NCBI RefSeq assembly: GCF_022230925.1
Contig: NZ_JAKKFH010000023.1
Coordinates: 26,139-90,138, forward strand
Length of the DNA stretch: 64,000 nucleotides
Source: Micromonospora alfalfae
GTDB taxonomy: Bacteria; Actinomycetota; Actinomycetes; Mycobacteriales; Micromonosporaceae
Reading direction: 5' to 3'
The notes beneath the pieces were generated by a model. It was not told where the DNA came from. It saw only the letters and a list, made by a program, of their open reading frames with translations, and searched no databases. Below, one piece after another: positions 40,754-49,115 of this stretch. Made by a program: the position numbers and the translations under genes. How positions within the stretch are numbered: the first letter of the stretch is position 1; every line of letters begins with the position of its first letter.

Positions 40754-41761
40754 TCAGCGCCGACGGCGAGCGACGGCGCTGAGGGCGAGCGCCGCGACGG
40801 CGAGCGCGACACCGGAGAGCGCCGGTTTGTGCGTGCCGACCCAGAGCGCCGCGGAACGGTCGCGTGCCTGTTCGCGGAAAACACCCGCCGTGCCCCGGTC
40901 CGTGTCCGCATCACCGGGGTGATCCAGATTGTCCCGCCACGCCGCCGGATCGATCTTCTCACCGGTCTGCTGGCTGTCGTAGCCGTCGCGGGCCAACTTC
41001 CGGTCCAACAGGCCGGGGAACAGGGCGTCGCCCACCCGGGCCTGCCAGGTCGGGCCACCCACGTTCAACTCTCTGGTGCCGCGGTCGGCGGCCCAGACGA
41101 TGGCCCGGGCGGCCAACTCCGGAGTGAAGATCGGCGGCACCGGCTGCGGATGCCGGGGGAGCCGGGTGCGGACCCAGGAGAACTGCGGCGTGTTGACCGC
41201 CGGTAGCTGCACCATTGACAACTTCACCCCCGGGCAGTCGTGCAGCAGTTCGGCGCGCAGCGAGTCGTTGAAGCCCTGGACGGCGTGCTTGCTGGCGCAG
41301 TACGCCGACTGGAGCGGGATCCCCCGGTAGGCCAACGCGGAGCCCACCTGCACGATCGTGCCCCGCCCGTGCGCCCGCATGTGCCGCAGCGCGGCGAGGG
41401 TGCCGTGCACGGTGCCCAGGTAGGTGACCTCGGTTACCCGACGGAACTCGCGCGCCGGAATCTCCCAGGCCGGCGCGAACACCGACGCCATCGCGTTGTT
41501 GACCCACACGTCGATGCCGCCCCAGCGGTGCACCACGTCGTCGGCGGCCTGCTGCACTGCACCCGCGTCGGCCACGTCCACCCGGTACACCCGCACGTCC
41601 GTCGCGCCGCGCAGTCGGCACTCCCGCTCGGCGGCGACCAGCCCCGCCTCGCCCCGAGCCAGCAGCGCCAGCCGGGCGCCGCGCGCCGCGTACGTGTGGG
41701 CGACGGCTCGGCCCACGCCGGCGCTCGCGCCGGTCACCACCACGGTCCGGGTCACAGTCAT
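40754..41761 (-). CDS. SDR-family oxidoreductase with C-terminal hydrophobic tail
   Basis: 335 residues. TGASAGVG at 10-17 is the cofactor site, NNA near 88, and YCASK near 154 the catalytic Tyr/Lys pair, all classical SDR motifs. A C-terminal hydrophobic stretch (LSGVALAVAALALSAVA) ending RRRR could anchor the protein to the membrane. Its ATG overlaps the TGA of the SRPBCC gene (ATGA), so the two are translationally coupled. The substrate may be a lipid or hydrophobic compound presented by the SRPBCC protein; inference. Confidence 0.87.
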   Translation of the reverse strand: MTVTRTVVVTGASAGVGRAVAHTYAARGARLALLARGEAGLVAAERECRLRGATDVRVYRVDVADAGAVQQAADDVVHRWGGIDVWVNNAMASVFAPAWEIPAREFRRVTEVTYLGTVHGTLAALRHMRAHGRGTIVQVGSALAYRGIPLQSAYCASKHAVQGFNDSLRAELLHDCPGVKLSMVQLPAVNTPQFSWVRTRLPRHPQPVPPIFTPELAARAIVWAADRGTRELNVGGPTWQARVGDALFPGLLDRKLARDGYDSQQTGEKIDPAAWRDNLDHPGDADTDRGTAGVFREQARDRSAALWVGTHKPALSGVALAVAALALSAVARRRR

Positions 41762-42198
41762 CCCTTCTGCCGGGTGGCGATGTCGGAGAGCCGGGCCAGC
41801 GTCTCCCGGTTACGCCGGTGCAGCACCAGATCGTTGACCTTGTTGTGGACCCAGCGAAGCGGGCCGGCCGCGAAGTCCTCCCCGAGGCGCACCCGGGTGG
41901 CGCCGTCGCCGACCGGCTCCAGGGTGAAGGCCACTATCGCCTCACCCGCCGGCCAGAGCCCGGCCTTGAGCACGAGCCGGTGCGGCGGTTCGCAGACCAG
42001 CACCGTCGAGGCGTCCTGCAACGAGAACGGCCACGGCCCGGCACGGTGGTGCAGTTGGCTGCCCACCCGGGGCCAGGCGTCGTCCACGTCCCGCATGTGC
42101 GCCGTGCCGACCACCCAGTCGCTGTACGTCCATCCGTCCGCGAGCACGTCGAACACCTGCTCAGGGGAAGCATCGATCACTTTCTCCACAATCGCCAC
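41758..42198 (-). CDS. SRPBCC-family protein
   Basis: About 146 residues. The START-like pattern is visible: VIDASPEQVFDVLADGWTYS, a central HRLVLKAGLWPAGEAIVAFT, and a C-terminal helix LRWVHNKVNDLVLHRRN. Such proteins bind hydrophobic ligands in a deep cavity. The start is uncertain: GTG codons at 42219, 42198 and 42189 all fit, and I use 42198. It is coupled to the SDR gene by a 4-base overlap. Upstream a GCTAAC/GTTAGC pair at 42227-42248 might be an operator. Confidence 0.78.
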   Translation of the reverse strand: MAIVEKVIDASPEQVFDVLADGWTYSDWVVGTAHMRDVDDAWPRVGSQLHHRAGPWPFSLQDASTVLVCEPPHRLVLKAGLWPAGEAIVAFTLEPVGDGATRVRLGEDFAAGPLRWVHNKVNDLVLHRRNRETLARLSDIATRQKG

Positions 42199-42226
42199 CG
42201 GGATCCCATACCCGAGCACGGCACTG

Positions 42227-42248
42227 GCTAACAGCCGAGCGGGTTAGC
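42227..42248. promoter_or_regulatory. Inverted repeat upstream of the SRPBCC-SDR pair
   Basis: GCTAAC and GTTAGC (6-bp arms) are separated by 10 bp in the divergent gap between the SRPBCC gene and the heptose operon. The role is unproven. The remainder of 42249-42353 shows no gene. Confidence 0.35.
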
Positions 42249-42353
42249 TTCTCTCGAACGGCGGGTAAGGCCGACCCGGGGCATCGCCGGCGGCGCTGGC
42301 CCACCCCCTCGACGACGACGTTTACTCCTCGGGGCGCAGGGAACCCGCCGGCT

Positions 42354-44030
42354 GTGCGACAGGACCAGGAGGATCCGTATCAGCGCAGGTCAGACCCGGT
42401 TTACGCCGCTGCTGACCGCGCCGGTTCCAGGTCTGTCGCAAGCCCCCGAGCGGTGCTCTACGACGCCGTGCTGCTCGACCGCGACGGCACCCTGATCGAG
42501 GACGTGCCGTACAACGGCGACCCGGAGAAGGTGCGGCCGGTGCCGGGCGCGCGGGCGGCGCTGGACCGGCTGCGCGCGGCCGGGCTGCGGCTGGCCGTCG
42601 TCACGAACCAGTCGGGCCTGGCCCGGGGCTACTTCACCGGTGCGCAGATGCGGGCGGTGCACGCCCGCGTCGAGGAGCTGCTGGGCCGGTTCGACGCGTG
42701 GCTGGTCTGCCCGCACGACGACGCCGACGGCTGTGACTGCCGCAAGCCGGCGCCAGGCCTGGTGTACGACGCCGCCCGCGAGCTGGGAACGACGCCGTCC
42801 CGTTGCGTGCTCGTTGGCGACATCGGCCGGGACGTCGCCGCCGCCATGGCCGCCGGGGCGGCCGGGGTGCTGGTGCCCACACCGGTGACCCGGCCGGAGG
42901 AGGTCGCCGCCGCCGGATGGGTGGCCACCGATCTGCCGGCGGCGGTGGCGGAGATCCTGCGCCGCCAACGGGCGGTGCAGCCCTCGACCCCGCCCACCGA
43001 ACCGGTACGGACGGCGCTCGTGGTCCGCTCGGACTCGGCGGGTGACGTGCTGGTCACCGGCCCGGCGATCCGCGCCGTCGCGGCCGGAGCGGAGCGGGTG
43101 GTGCTGCTGTGCGGGCCGCGCGGCCGGGCCGCCGCCAACCTGTTGCCCGGCATCGACGAGATCATCGAGCATCCGCTGCCGTGGATCGACCCCGCGCCGG
43201 GTCCGGTCGACCCGGAGGCCATGCGGAGCCTGTCCGTGCGGCTGGGCGCTGTCGGCGCGGACCAGGCGGTGGTGTTCACCTCGTTCCACCAGTCCGCCCT
43301 GCCGCTGGCGCTGCTGCTGCGGATGGCGGGGATCGGCCGGATCGCGGCGATCAGCGACGACTATCCGGGCTCGCTGCTGGACATCCGGCACCGGGTGCCG
43401 GTGGGCGTCCCCGAACCCGAACGCGCGCTCTCCCTTGCCGCCGCCGCCGGCCACCGGCTGCCCGACGGCGACGAACCGGTTCTGCGGCTGCGCCGGGACG
43501 CCGTGCCGCAGCGCCCGGCCGACCTCGGCGACCCGGGATACGTGGTACTGCACCCCGGGTCGGCCGCGTCGAGCCGGGCCTGCCCGCCGGAGGTGGCCAC
43601 CCGGATCGTCGGGGCGCTGACCGACGCCGGGCACCGGGTGCTGGTCACCGGCGGCCCGGACGAGTGCGCTGTCACCGCCCGGGTCGCCGCTGCCGGCGGC
43701 ACCGACCTGGGCGGCCGCACCGACCTGGCCGGGCTGGCCGCGATCGTCGCGGACGCCAGCGCGGTAGTGGTCGGCAACACCGGACCCGCGCACCTGGCGG
43801 CCGCCGCCGGTGTGCCCGTGGTGAGTCTCTTCGCGCCGACCGTCCCGTTCGGCCAGTGGGGGCCCTACCGGGTGCCCACCGTCCGGCTCGGCGACGCCGC
43901 CGCTGCCTGCCGGGATACTCGGGCGGCCAGTTGCCCGGTCCCCGGGCACCCCTGCCTCAGTGGCGTCGACCCGGGCGACGTGGTCGACGCGCTCCGGACC
44001 CTCGCCGTCAGCGGTGGTGGCGGCCGATGA
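42354..44030 (+). CDS. gmhB: Fused D,D-heptose bisphosphate phosphatase (GmhB) and GT9 heptosyltransferase-like protein
   Basis: 558 residues in two domains. Residues about 36-185 are a GmhB-type HAD-IIIA phosphatase: DRDGT at 42-46, TNQSG at 84-88, zinc ligands C119, H121, C127 and C129 in CPHDDADGCDC, and GDIGRDV as motif IV. It would convert heptose 1,7-bisphosphate to the 1-phosphate. Residues about 218-555 are a GT9 domain: VVRSDSAGDVLVTGPAI, VVLHPGSAA and VVGNTGPAHLAAAAG, as in ADP-heptose:acceptor heptosyltransferases. The fused order in one chain is unusual. Conserved sequence begins near codon 34 (GTG at 42453), so the start is uncertain. It overlaps the next gene by 4 bases. Confidence 0.87.
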   Translation: MRQDQEDPYQRRSDPVYAAADRAGSRSVASPRAVLYDAVLLDRDGTLIEDVPYNGDPEKVRPVPGARAALDRLRAAGLRLAVVTNQSGLARGYFTGAQMRAVHARVEELLGRFDAWLVCPHDDADGCDCRKPAPGLVYDAARELGTTPSRCVLVGDIGRDVAAAMAAGAAGVLVPTPVTRPEEVAAAGWVATDLPAAVAEILRRQRAVQPSTPPTEPVRTALVVRSDSAGDVLVTGPAIRAVAAGAERVVLLCGPRGRAAANLLPGIDEIIEHPLPWIDPAPGPVDPEAMRSLSVRLGAVGADQAVVFTSFHQSALPLALLLRMAGIGRIAAISDDYPGSLLDIRHRVPVGVPEPERALSLAAAAGHRLPDGDEPVLRLRRDAVPQRPADLGDPGYVVLHPGSAASSRACPPEVATRIVGALTDAGHRVLVTGGPDECAVTARVAAAGGTDLGGRTDLAGLAAIVADASAVVVGNTGPAHLAAAAGVPVVSLFAPTVPFGQWGPYRVPTVRLGDAAAACRDTRAASCPVPGHPCLSGVDPGDVVDALRTLAVSGGGGR

Positions 44031-45001
44031 ACATCCTGCTCTGGCACGTGCACGGCTCCTGGACCACGTCGTTCGTGCACGGCAGCCATCGTTACCTGAT
44101 TCCCACCACACCCGACCGCGGCCCGTACGGCCTCGGCCGGGCCCGCACCTACCCGTGGCCCGACAGCGCTGTCGAGGTCAGCCCGGAGGAGCTGCCGAGC
44201 GCGGACGTCGACGTGGTCATCCTGCAACGCCCCGAGGAGATCGACAGGGCCGAGCAGTGGCTTCGTCGCCGCCCCGGCCGCGACCTTCCCGCGATCTACG
44301 TCGAGCACAACACCCCCAAGGGCGACGTGCCCAACACCCGGCACCCGATGGCCGACCGCGACGACCTGCTCATCGCCCACGTCACCGGGTTCAATCAGAT
44401 CTTCTGGGACACCGGCGCCACTCGCACCACAGTGGTCGACCACGGCATCGTCGCCCCCTCCGCGTCGTACACCGGGGAGCTGGACCGGCTCGCCGTGGTG
44501 ATCAACGAGCCGGTACGGCGAGGTCGGGTCACCGGCACCGACCTGCTGCCCCAGTTCGCCGAGATCGCGCCGCTTGACGTCTTCGGCATGGGCGTCGCCG
44601 GCCTGGCCGACCACCTCGGGCTGCCCGCCGACCGGCTGATCAGCCACGACGACGTGCCCCAGGAGCGGATGCACACCGAACTGGCCCGGCGGCGGGCGTA
44701 CCTGCACCTGTGCCGGTGGACCTCCCTCGGTCTCAGCCTCATCGAGGCGATGTCGATCGGCATGCCGGTCGTCGCGCTCGCCACCACCGAGGCGGTGATG
44801 GCAGTGCCCCCGGAGGCGGGGGCGCTCGCCACCCGGACCGACACCCTGCTCGACGCCGCCCGCCGGTTCATCGCCGAACCGGCCACCGCGCGGCAGGCCG
44901 GAGCGGCGGCGCGAACCGCCGCGCGCGACAGGTACGGCCTCGACCGTTTCCTCGCTGACTGGGACCGGCTGCTGGAGGAGGAAGTATGCGGATCGCGATG
45001 A
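44027..45001 (+). CDS. Glycosyltransferase of the heptose operon (GT4-like)
   Basis: 324 residues. N-terminal MNILLWHVHGSWTTSFVHG; the C-terminal half holds a GT4-type donor site with ARRRAYLHLCRWTSLGLSLI, then EAMSIGMPVVALA, including the E-x7-E-like arrangement. It is shorter than most GT4 proteins, so the acceptor lobe is reduced. Homologues with this N-terminus occur, to my recollection, beside hldE in other actinomycetes. Start ATGA overlap with the upstream fused gene and a 16-bp overlap with the next gene argue for coordinated synthesis. Donor and acceptor unknown. Confidence 0.75.
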   Translation: MNILLWHVHGSWTTSFVHGSHRYLIPTTPDRGPYGLGRARTYPWPDSAVEVSPEELPSADVDVVILQRPEEIDRAEQWLRRRPGRDLPAIYVEHNTPKGDVPNTRHPMADRDDLLIAHVTGFNQIFWDTGATRTTVVDHGIVAPSASYTGELDRLAVVINEPVRRGRVTGTDLLPQFAEIAPLDVFGMGVAGLADHLGLPADRLISHDDVPQERMHTELARRRAYLHLCRWTSLGLSLIEAMSIGMPVVALATTEAVMAVPPEAGALATRTDTLLDAARRFIAEPATARQAGAAARTAARDRYGLDRFLADWDRLLEEEVCGSR

Positions 45002-46203
45002 TCTCGGAGCACGCCAGCCCGCTCGCCGTCCTCGGAGGGGAGGATGCCGGCGGCCAGAACACGCACGTCGCGGAGCTGTCCGCCGCGCTCGCCGCCGCCG
45101 GGCACGAGGTGCGGGTCTACACCCGCCGCGACGCGCCCGACCTGCCGGTGACCGTCCGCAGCCCGGACGGGTACGACGTGGTGCACGTGCCGGCCGGCCC
45201 GGCCGAGCCGGTGGCCAAGGACGCGCTGCTGCCGCACATGCGGGAGTTCAGCAACTGGCTGATCGAGCGCTGGCGCGGCGGCGACTGGGTGCCCGAGGTG
45301 ATCCACGCGCACTTCTGGATGAGCGGCCTGGCCGGACTGACCGCCGGCCGGCAGACCGGGGTGCCGGTGGTGCAGACGTACCACGCGCTGGGCACCGTGA
45401 AGCGCCGCTACCAGGGTGTGCAGGACACCAGCCCGGCCCGACGGGTCGCCTACGAGCGGGAGCTGGGCCGCTCGGTGGACCGGATCGTCGCGCAGTGCCG
45501 CGACGAGGTGGGCGAGCTGGTCCGGATGGGTGTGCCCCGGTCCCGGATGACAGTGGTGCCCTCCGGGGTCAACCTCACCACCTTCGCCCCGCTCGGGCCG
45601 GCCGCCGACCGGGAACCGGGACGGGCCCGCATCCTCACAGTGGGTCGGCTGGTCGAGCGCAAGGGCTTCCAGACCGTGGTCCGCGCGATGGCGCTGGTCC
45701 CGGACGCCGAGTGCGTGGTCGTCGGCGGCCCACCCGAGGGGCTGTTGGAGACCGACCCGTACGCCCGCCGGCTGCGTGCCCTCGCGGAGTCGTGCGGGGT
45801 GGCCGATCGGGTGCACCTGGTCGGCGCGGTGCCCCAGGAGGAGATGGGCCGCTGGTACCGCTCGGCGGACCTGCTGGTCGCCGCACCCTGGTACGAGCCG
45901 TTCGGGTTGACCCCGCTGGAGGCGATGGCCTGTGGGGTGCCGGTCGTCGGCACGGCAGTGGGCGGCATCCGGGACACAGTGGTCGACGGGACGACCGGCG
46001 ACCTCGTGCCGGCCCGGGACCCGCGCGCGCTGGCCACCGCGATCCAGGGGTTGCTCGACGACCGGATCAGGCGTTTCGCGTACGCGACCGCGGCGCGTGA
46101 GCGGGCCCGGGAGCGGTACTCGTGGGCTGCCACCGCCGAGCGGCTGGTGGAGGTCTACAGCGAGGTGGCCGCCGTGCGCCGGCCGACCCGGGTGGTGGCC
46201 TGA
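44986..46203 (+). CDS. GT4-family glycosyltransferase
   Basis: 405 residues with two GT-B lobes. The N-terminal lobe has MISEHASPL, a glycine-rich loop GGEDAGGQNTHVAELSAALA, and HAHFWMSGLAG. The C-terminal lobe has ILTVGRLVERKGFQTVVRAM and the E-x7-E donor site in APWYEPFGLTPLEAMACGVP. The GGEDAGGQNTHV loop is typical of retaining enzymes such as sucrose-phosphate synthase/MshA-like proteins. It may add the first or later sugars of the heptose-containing glycan. GAGGAGG lies 6 nt before its ATG, inside the upstream gene; its stop overlaps the next start (TGATG). Confidence 0.88.
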   Translation: MRIAMISEHASPLAVLGGEDAGGQNTHVAELSAALAAAGHEVRVYTRRDAPDLPVTVRSPDGYDVVHVPAGPAEPVAKDALLPHMREFSNWLIERWRGGDWVPEVIHAHFWMSGLAGLTAGRQTGVPVVQTYHALGTVKRRYQGVQDTSPARRVAYERELGRSVDRIVAQCRDEVGELVRMGVPRSRMTVVPSGVNLTTFAPLGPAADREPGRARILTVGRLVERKGFQTVVRAMALVPDAECVVVGGPPEGLLETDPYARRLRALAESCGVADRVHLVGAVPQEEMGRWYRSADLLVAAPWYEPFGLTPLEAMACGVPVVGTAVGGIRDTVVDGTTGDLVPARDPRALATAIQGLLDDRIRRFAYATAARERARERYSWAATAERLVEVYSEVAAVRRPTRVVA

Positions 46204-46916
46204 TGCCGACGGGCAGCCTGCTCGACACCCACCTGACGAATCTCGCCGCGGCGCTGGTGCCGTACCGACTGTGCGAGCGACAGCTGGCGGGTTGGGGCGC
46301 CGACCTGGCCCACCGACTGGCCGCCGGGGGCCGTCTGCTGGTGGCCGGCAACGGAGGCAGCGCCGCCGAAGCCCAGCACCTCACCGCCGAGCTGGTCGGC
46401 AAGCTGCACGACGACCGTCAGCCGCTGTCCGCTATCGCGCTGCACGCCGAGACGAGCGCGCTCACCGCCATCGCCAACGACTACGGCTACACCGACGTGT
46501 ACGCCCGCCAGGTGCGCGCCCACGGCCGCCCCGGCGACATCCTGCTGTTGCTGAGCACCAGCGGAACCAGCGCCAACCTGGTCGCCGCCGCGCAGGCGGC
46601 CCGCGACGTCGGGGTGACCACCTGGGCGCTCACCGGCGCCGCCCCCAATCCGCTCGCCGACGCCTGCGACGACGTGCTGGCCGTCGCGTCCCCGGACACC
46701 CAGGTCGTCCAGGAGCTGCACCTGGTGACCAGTCATCTGCTCTGCGAGTACCTCGAACAGGAGTTGCCCGCCGCGCTGGCGGCGGTCGCCGATCCGGCGG
46801 TCGTCCGCCCAGTGCCCGGAAAGCCCGCACCGGACGGTCGGCTGAGCGCCGCGCCGGTACGCACCGGGGTCGAGGTGGTGCTCGACGGCGGGCCGGGACA
46901 GCAGGTCGACGCGTGA
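46203..46916 (+). CDS. gmhA: Sedoheptulose-7-phosphate isomerase GmhA (SIS domain)
   Basis: 237 residues. The SIS fold shows VAGNGGSAAEAQHLTAELVG at about 47-66, NDYGYTDVYARQV and LLLLSTSGTSANLVAAAQAA, each matching the GmhA pattern. The enzyme turns sedoheptulose 7-phosphate into D-glycero-D-manno-heptose 7-phosphate, the first step of nucleotide-heptose synthesis. A C-terminal extension of about 40 residues beyond the fold is present, with no recognised domain. The gene end carries a 24-bp duplication. It overlaps the upstream gene by one base. Confidence 0.9.
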   Translation: MPTGSLLDTHLTNLAAALVPYRLCERQLAGWGADLAHRLAAGGRLLVAGNGGSAAEAQHLTAELVGKLHDDRQPLSAIALHAETSALTAIANDYGYTDVYARQVRAHGRPGDILLLLSTSGTSANLVAAAQAARDVGVTTWALTGAAPNPLADACDDVLAVASPDTQVVQELHLVTSHLLCEYLEQELPAALAAVADPAVVRPVPGKPAPDGRLSAAPVRTGVEVVLDGGPGQQVDA

Positions 46917-46941
46917 GCCGGACAGCAGGTCGACCCGTGAG
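46896..46941 (+). repeat. 24-bp tandem duplication across the gmhA stop codon
   Basis: GGACAGCAGGTCGACGCGTG starting at 46896 and GGACAGCAGGTCGACCCGTG starting at 46920 are copies of a 24-bp unit; over 22 bases they differ at one position. Both copies contain a TGA in the gmhA frame, so the second duplicates the stop region and lengthens the leader of hldE. Confidence 0.8.
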
Positions 46942-46956
46942 GATGAGGAGGCAAGC

Positions 46957-48417
46957 GTGAGGGGACCGGTGGTGGTGCTCGGGGACACCCTGCTCGACCG
47001 GGATGTGGAAGGTGTGGTGAACCGGCTCTGCCCGGATTCCCCGGTGCCGGTGCTCGACGAGACAGTGGCCACCGACCGGCCGGGGGGCGCCGGTCTGGCG
47101 GCGGTGTTCGCCGCCGCGCAGGGCGCCGAGGTGGTGCTGGTGACCGCGCTCGCCGACGACGCCGGTGGGGCCCGACTGAGCGCTCTGCTCGCCGCCGCCG
47201 GCGTGCAGGTGTACCCACTGGCCCTCTCCGGCGCGACACCGGAGAAGATCCGGCTGCGGGCCCGGGGGCGGGTGCTGCTGCGCCACGACCGGGGCGGCAC
47301 GTCCGGGGAGCCGGGCCAGCCCTCCGAAGAGGTGCTCCGGGTGATCGCCGGGGCGTCGGCGGTGCTGGTCAGCGACTACGGCCGGGGGGTGGCCCGGCAG
47401 CCCGCGCTGCGCGACGCGTTGGCCGCCACCCGCGCCCCGGTGGTGTGGGACCCGCACCCGCGCGGCCCGGCGGCAGTGCCCGGCGTGCACCTGGCCACCC
47501 CGAACGAGTCGGAGGTGCGCGAGCTGGTCCCCGCGCTGCCCGGCGCCTCCCGACTGGCCACAGCGTCCCGGGGCGCCCAGGGGCTACGACGGCGCTGGCG
47601 GGCCGGCGCTGTCGCTGTGACGCTGGGCGGCGACGGCGCGCTGCTCTGCCACGCCGGGTCGACGCCGCTCGTGGTGCCGACGCCGGGTAGCGCAGAGGGG
47701 GACACCTGCGGTGCCGGCGACCGGTTCGCTGCGGCGGCCAGCCTCGCACTGGCCCAGGGCGCGCTGGTCTCCGAGGCGGTACAGGTGGCGGTCGCCGAGG
47801 CGTCCGCCTACGTGGCCGGTGGGGGAGTGGCCACGGCGCTGCCTTCGTCGGCGCCTACGGTGCGGGCCAGGAGTGCGCCGGGGCCGCGAGCCCTCCAGCC
47901 GGGACCACGAGGTGCTGCGGTGGCCGACCGGGTGGGAGTGCCGGCTGTCGCCACGCTCCTGTCTGAGGTACGCGCCGCGGGCGGCACTGTGGTGGCGACC
48001 GGCGGTTGCTTCGACCTGCTGCACGCCGGGCACGTGGCCACCCTGGAGGCGGCCCGGCAACTCGGCGACTGCCTGATCGTCTGCCTGAACTCCGACGCCA
48101 GCGTGGCGATGTTGAAGGGGCCGGACCGGCCGGTGCAGTCCGAAGGCGACCGCAGCCGACTGCTGGCCGCCCTGAGCTGCGTCGACGCGGTCCTCATCTT
48201 CGACGAGCCGACCCCGGAGACGGCGCTGTCCTGGGTACGCCCCGACGTCTGGGTCAAGGGCGGCGACTACGCCACCGGCGGTGGCGACGCGAGCGCAACC
48301 CTGCCGGAGGCGGAGGTCCTGCGCCGCTGGGGTGGCAACACCGTTGTGGTGCCCTATCTGGACGGTCGTTCCACCACCGACCTGATCGTCCGCACGCTCG
48401 CGGAGCGGACCCGATGA
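46957..48417 (+). CDS. hldE: Bifunctional heptose-7-phosphate kinase / heptose-1-phosphate adenylyltransferase HldE
   Basis: 486 residues. Residues about 1-300 form the ribokinase-type domain: VLGDTLLDRD at the start, PGGAG near 43, and the catalytic GAGD at 252-255. After a linker, residues about 335-486 form the nucleotidyltransferase domain: GGCFDLLHAGH at 349-359 with the HxGH motif, NSDASVAMLKGPDRP and VKGGDY. It phosphorylates heptose 7-phosphate at C1 and later adds AMP to heptose 1-phosphate; the phosphatase step between is the GmhB half of 42354-44030. GTG start with GAGGAGG upstream; ATGA overlap with the next gene. Confidence 0.92.
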   Translation: MRGPVVVLGDTLLDRDVEGVVNRLCPDSPVPVLDETVATDRPGGAGLAAVFAAAQGAEVVLVTALADDAGGARLSALLAAAGVQVYPLALSGATPEKIRLRARGRVLLRHDRGGTSGEPGQPSEEVLRVIAGASAVLVSDYGRGVARQPALRDALAATRAPVVWDPHPRGPAAVPGVHLATPNESEVRELVPALPGASRLATASRGAQGLRRRWRAGAVAVTLGGDGALLCHAGSTPLVVPTPGSAEGDTCGAGDRFAAAASLALAQGALVSEAVQVAVAEASAYVAGGGVATALPSSAPTVRARSAPGPRALQPGPRGAAVADRVGVPAVATLLSEVRAAGGTVVATGGCFDLLHAGHVATLEAARQLGDCLIVCLNSDASVAMLKGPDRPVQSEGDRSRLLAALSCVDAVLIFDEPTPETALSWVRPDVWVKGGDYATGGGDASATLPEAEVLRRWGGNTVVVPYLDGRSTTDLIVRTLAERTR

Positions 48418-49115
48418 CCGCCACGCGGCCCGGTGCCGGGCCCACAGTCCTGGTCACCGGCGGCGCCAGCGGCCTCGGCGCCGCTGTGGTCGCCGCGGTG
48501 ACCGCCTCCGGTGGCCGACCGCTCGTGCTGGACCGGCAGCCGCCGGCCGACGGGGTGTCCTGGACCGAGTGCGACCTGGCCGACACGCGGGCCGCCGAGG
48601 CGGCCACCCAGCATCTCGCCGAGCAGGCCGGTGGCCTGGACGCGGTGGTGACCGCCGCCGGCACCGACGTGCCGGGCCGACTCGCCGACCTGCCGGGGGA
48701 GACCTGGGACCGGATCGTCGCCGTCGACCTGCTGGCCACCGCGGCGGTGATCCGGGCCGCGCTGCCGTTCCTGCTGACCTCCCGGGGCCGCATCGTCACC
48801 GTCGCGTCGACCCTTGGCGTCAAGGCGGTCAGCGACGCCACCGCGTACTGCGCGGCGAAGTTCGGCGTGGTGGGGTTCACCCGAGCCCTCGCCGCCGAGC
48901 TGGCCGGTCAGGTCGGCGTCACACTGCTCATTCCGGGTGGGATGCGCACCGCGTTCTTCGACGAACGTGACCCGCAGTACAAGCCGGGGCCGGACGCGAA
49001 CCTCAACGAGCCCGCCGACACCGCCGCCGCGATCATGTTCGCGCTCAACCAGCCGCCCGGTTGCGCGGTGCGCGAGATGGTGGTCTGCGCCGAGCAGGAG
49101 ACCTCGTACCCGTGA
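48414..49115 (+). CDS. Classical SDR oxidoreductase in the heptose operon
   Basis: 233 residues. VTGGASGLG at 14-22 binds NAD(P), and YCAAK at 145-149 holds the catalytic tyrosine and lysine. It is a single-domain classical SDR, not an extended epimerase such as HldD, which would be about 310 residues. It may modify the sugar (for example epimerise or reduce a keto intermediate) or act on the acceptor. ATGA overlap with hldE and GTGA overlap with the next gene make it part of the operon. Confidence 0.85.
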   Translation: MTATRPGAGPTVLVTGGASGLGAAVVAAVTASGGRPLVLDRQPPADGVSWTECDLADTRAAEAATQHLAEQAGGLDAVVTAAGTDVPGRLADLPGETWDRIVAVDLLATAAVIRAALPFLLTSRGRIVTVASTLGVKAVSDATAYCAAKFGVVGFTRALAAELAGQVGVTLLIPGGMRTAFFDERDPQYKPGPDANLNEPADTAAAIMFALNQPPGCAVREMVVCAEQETSYP

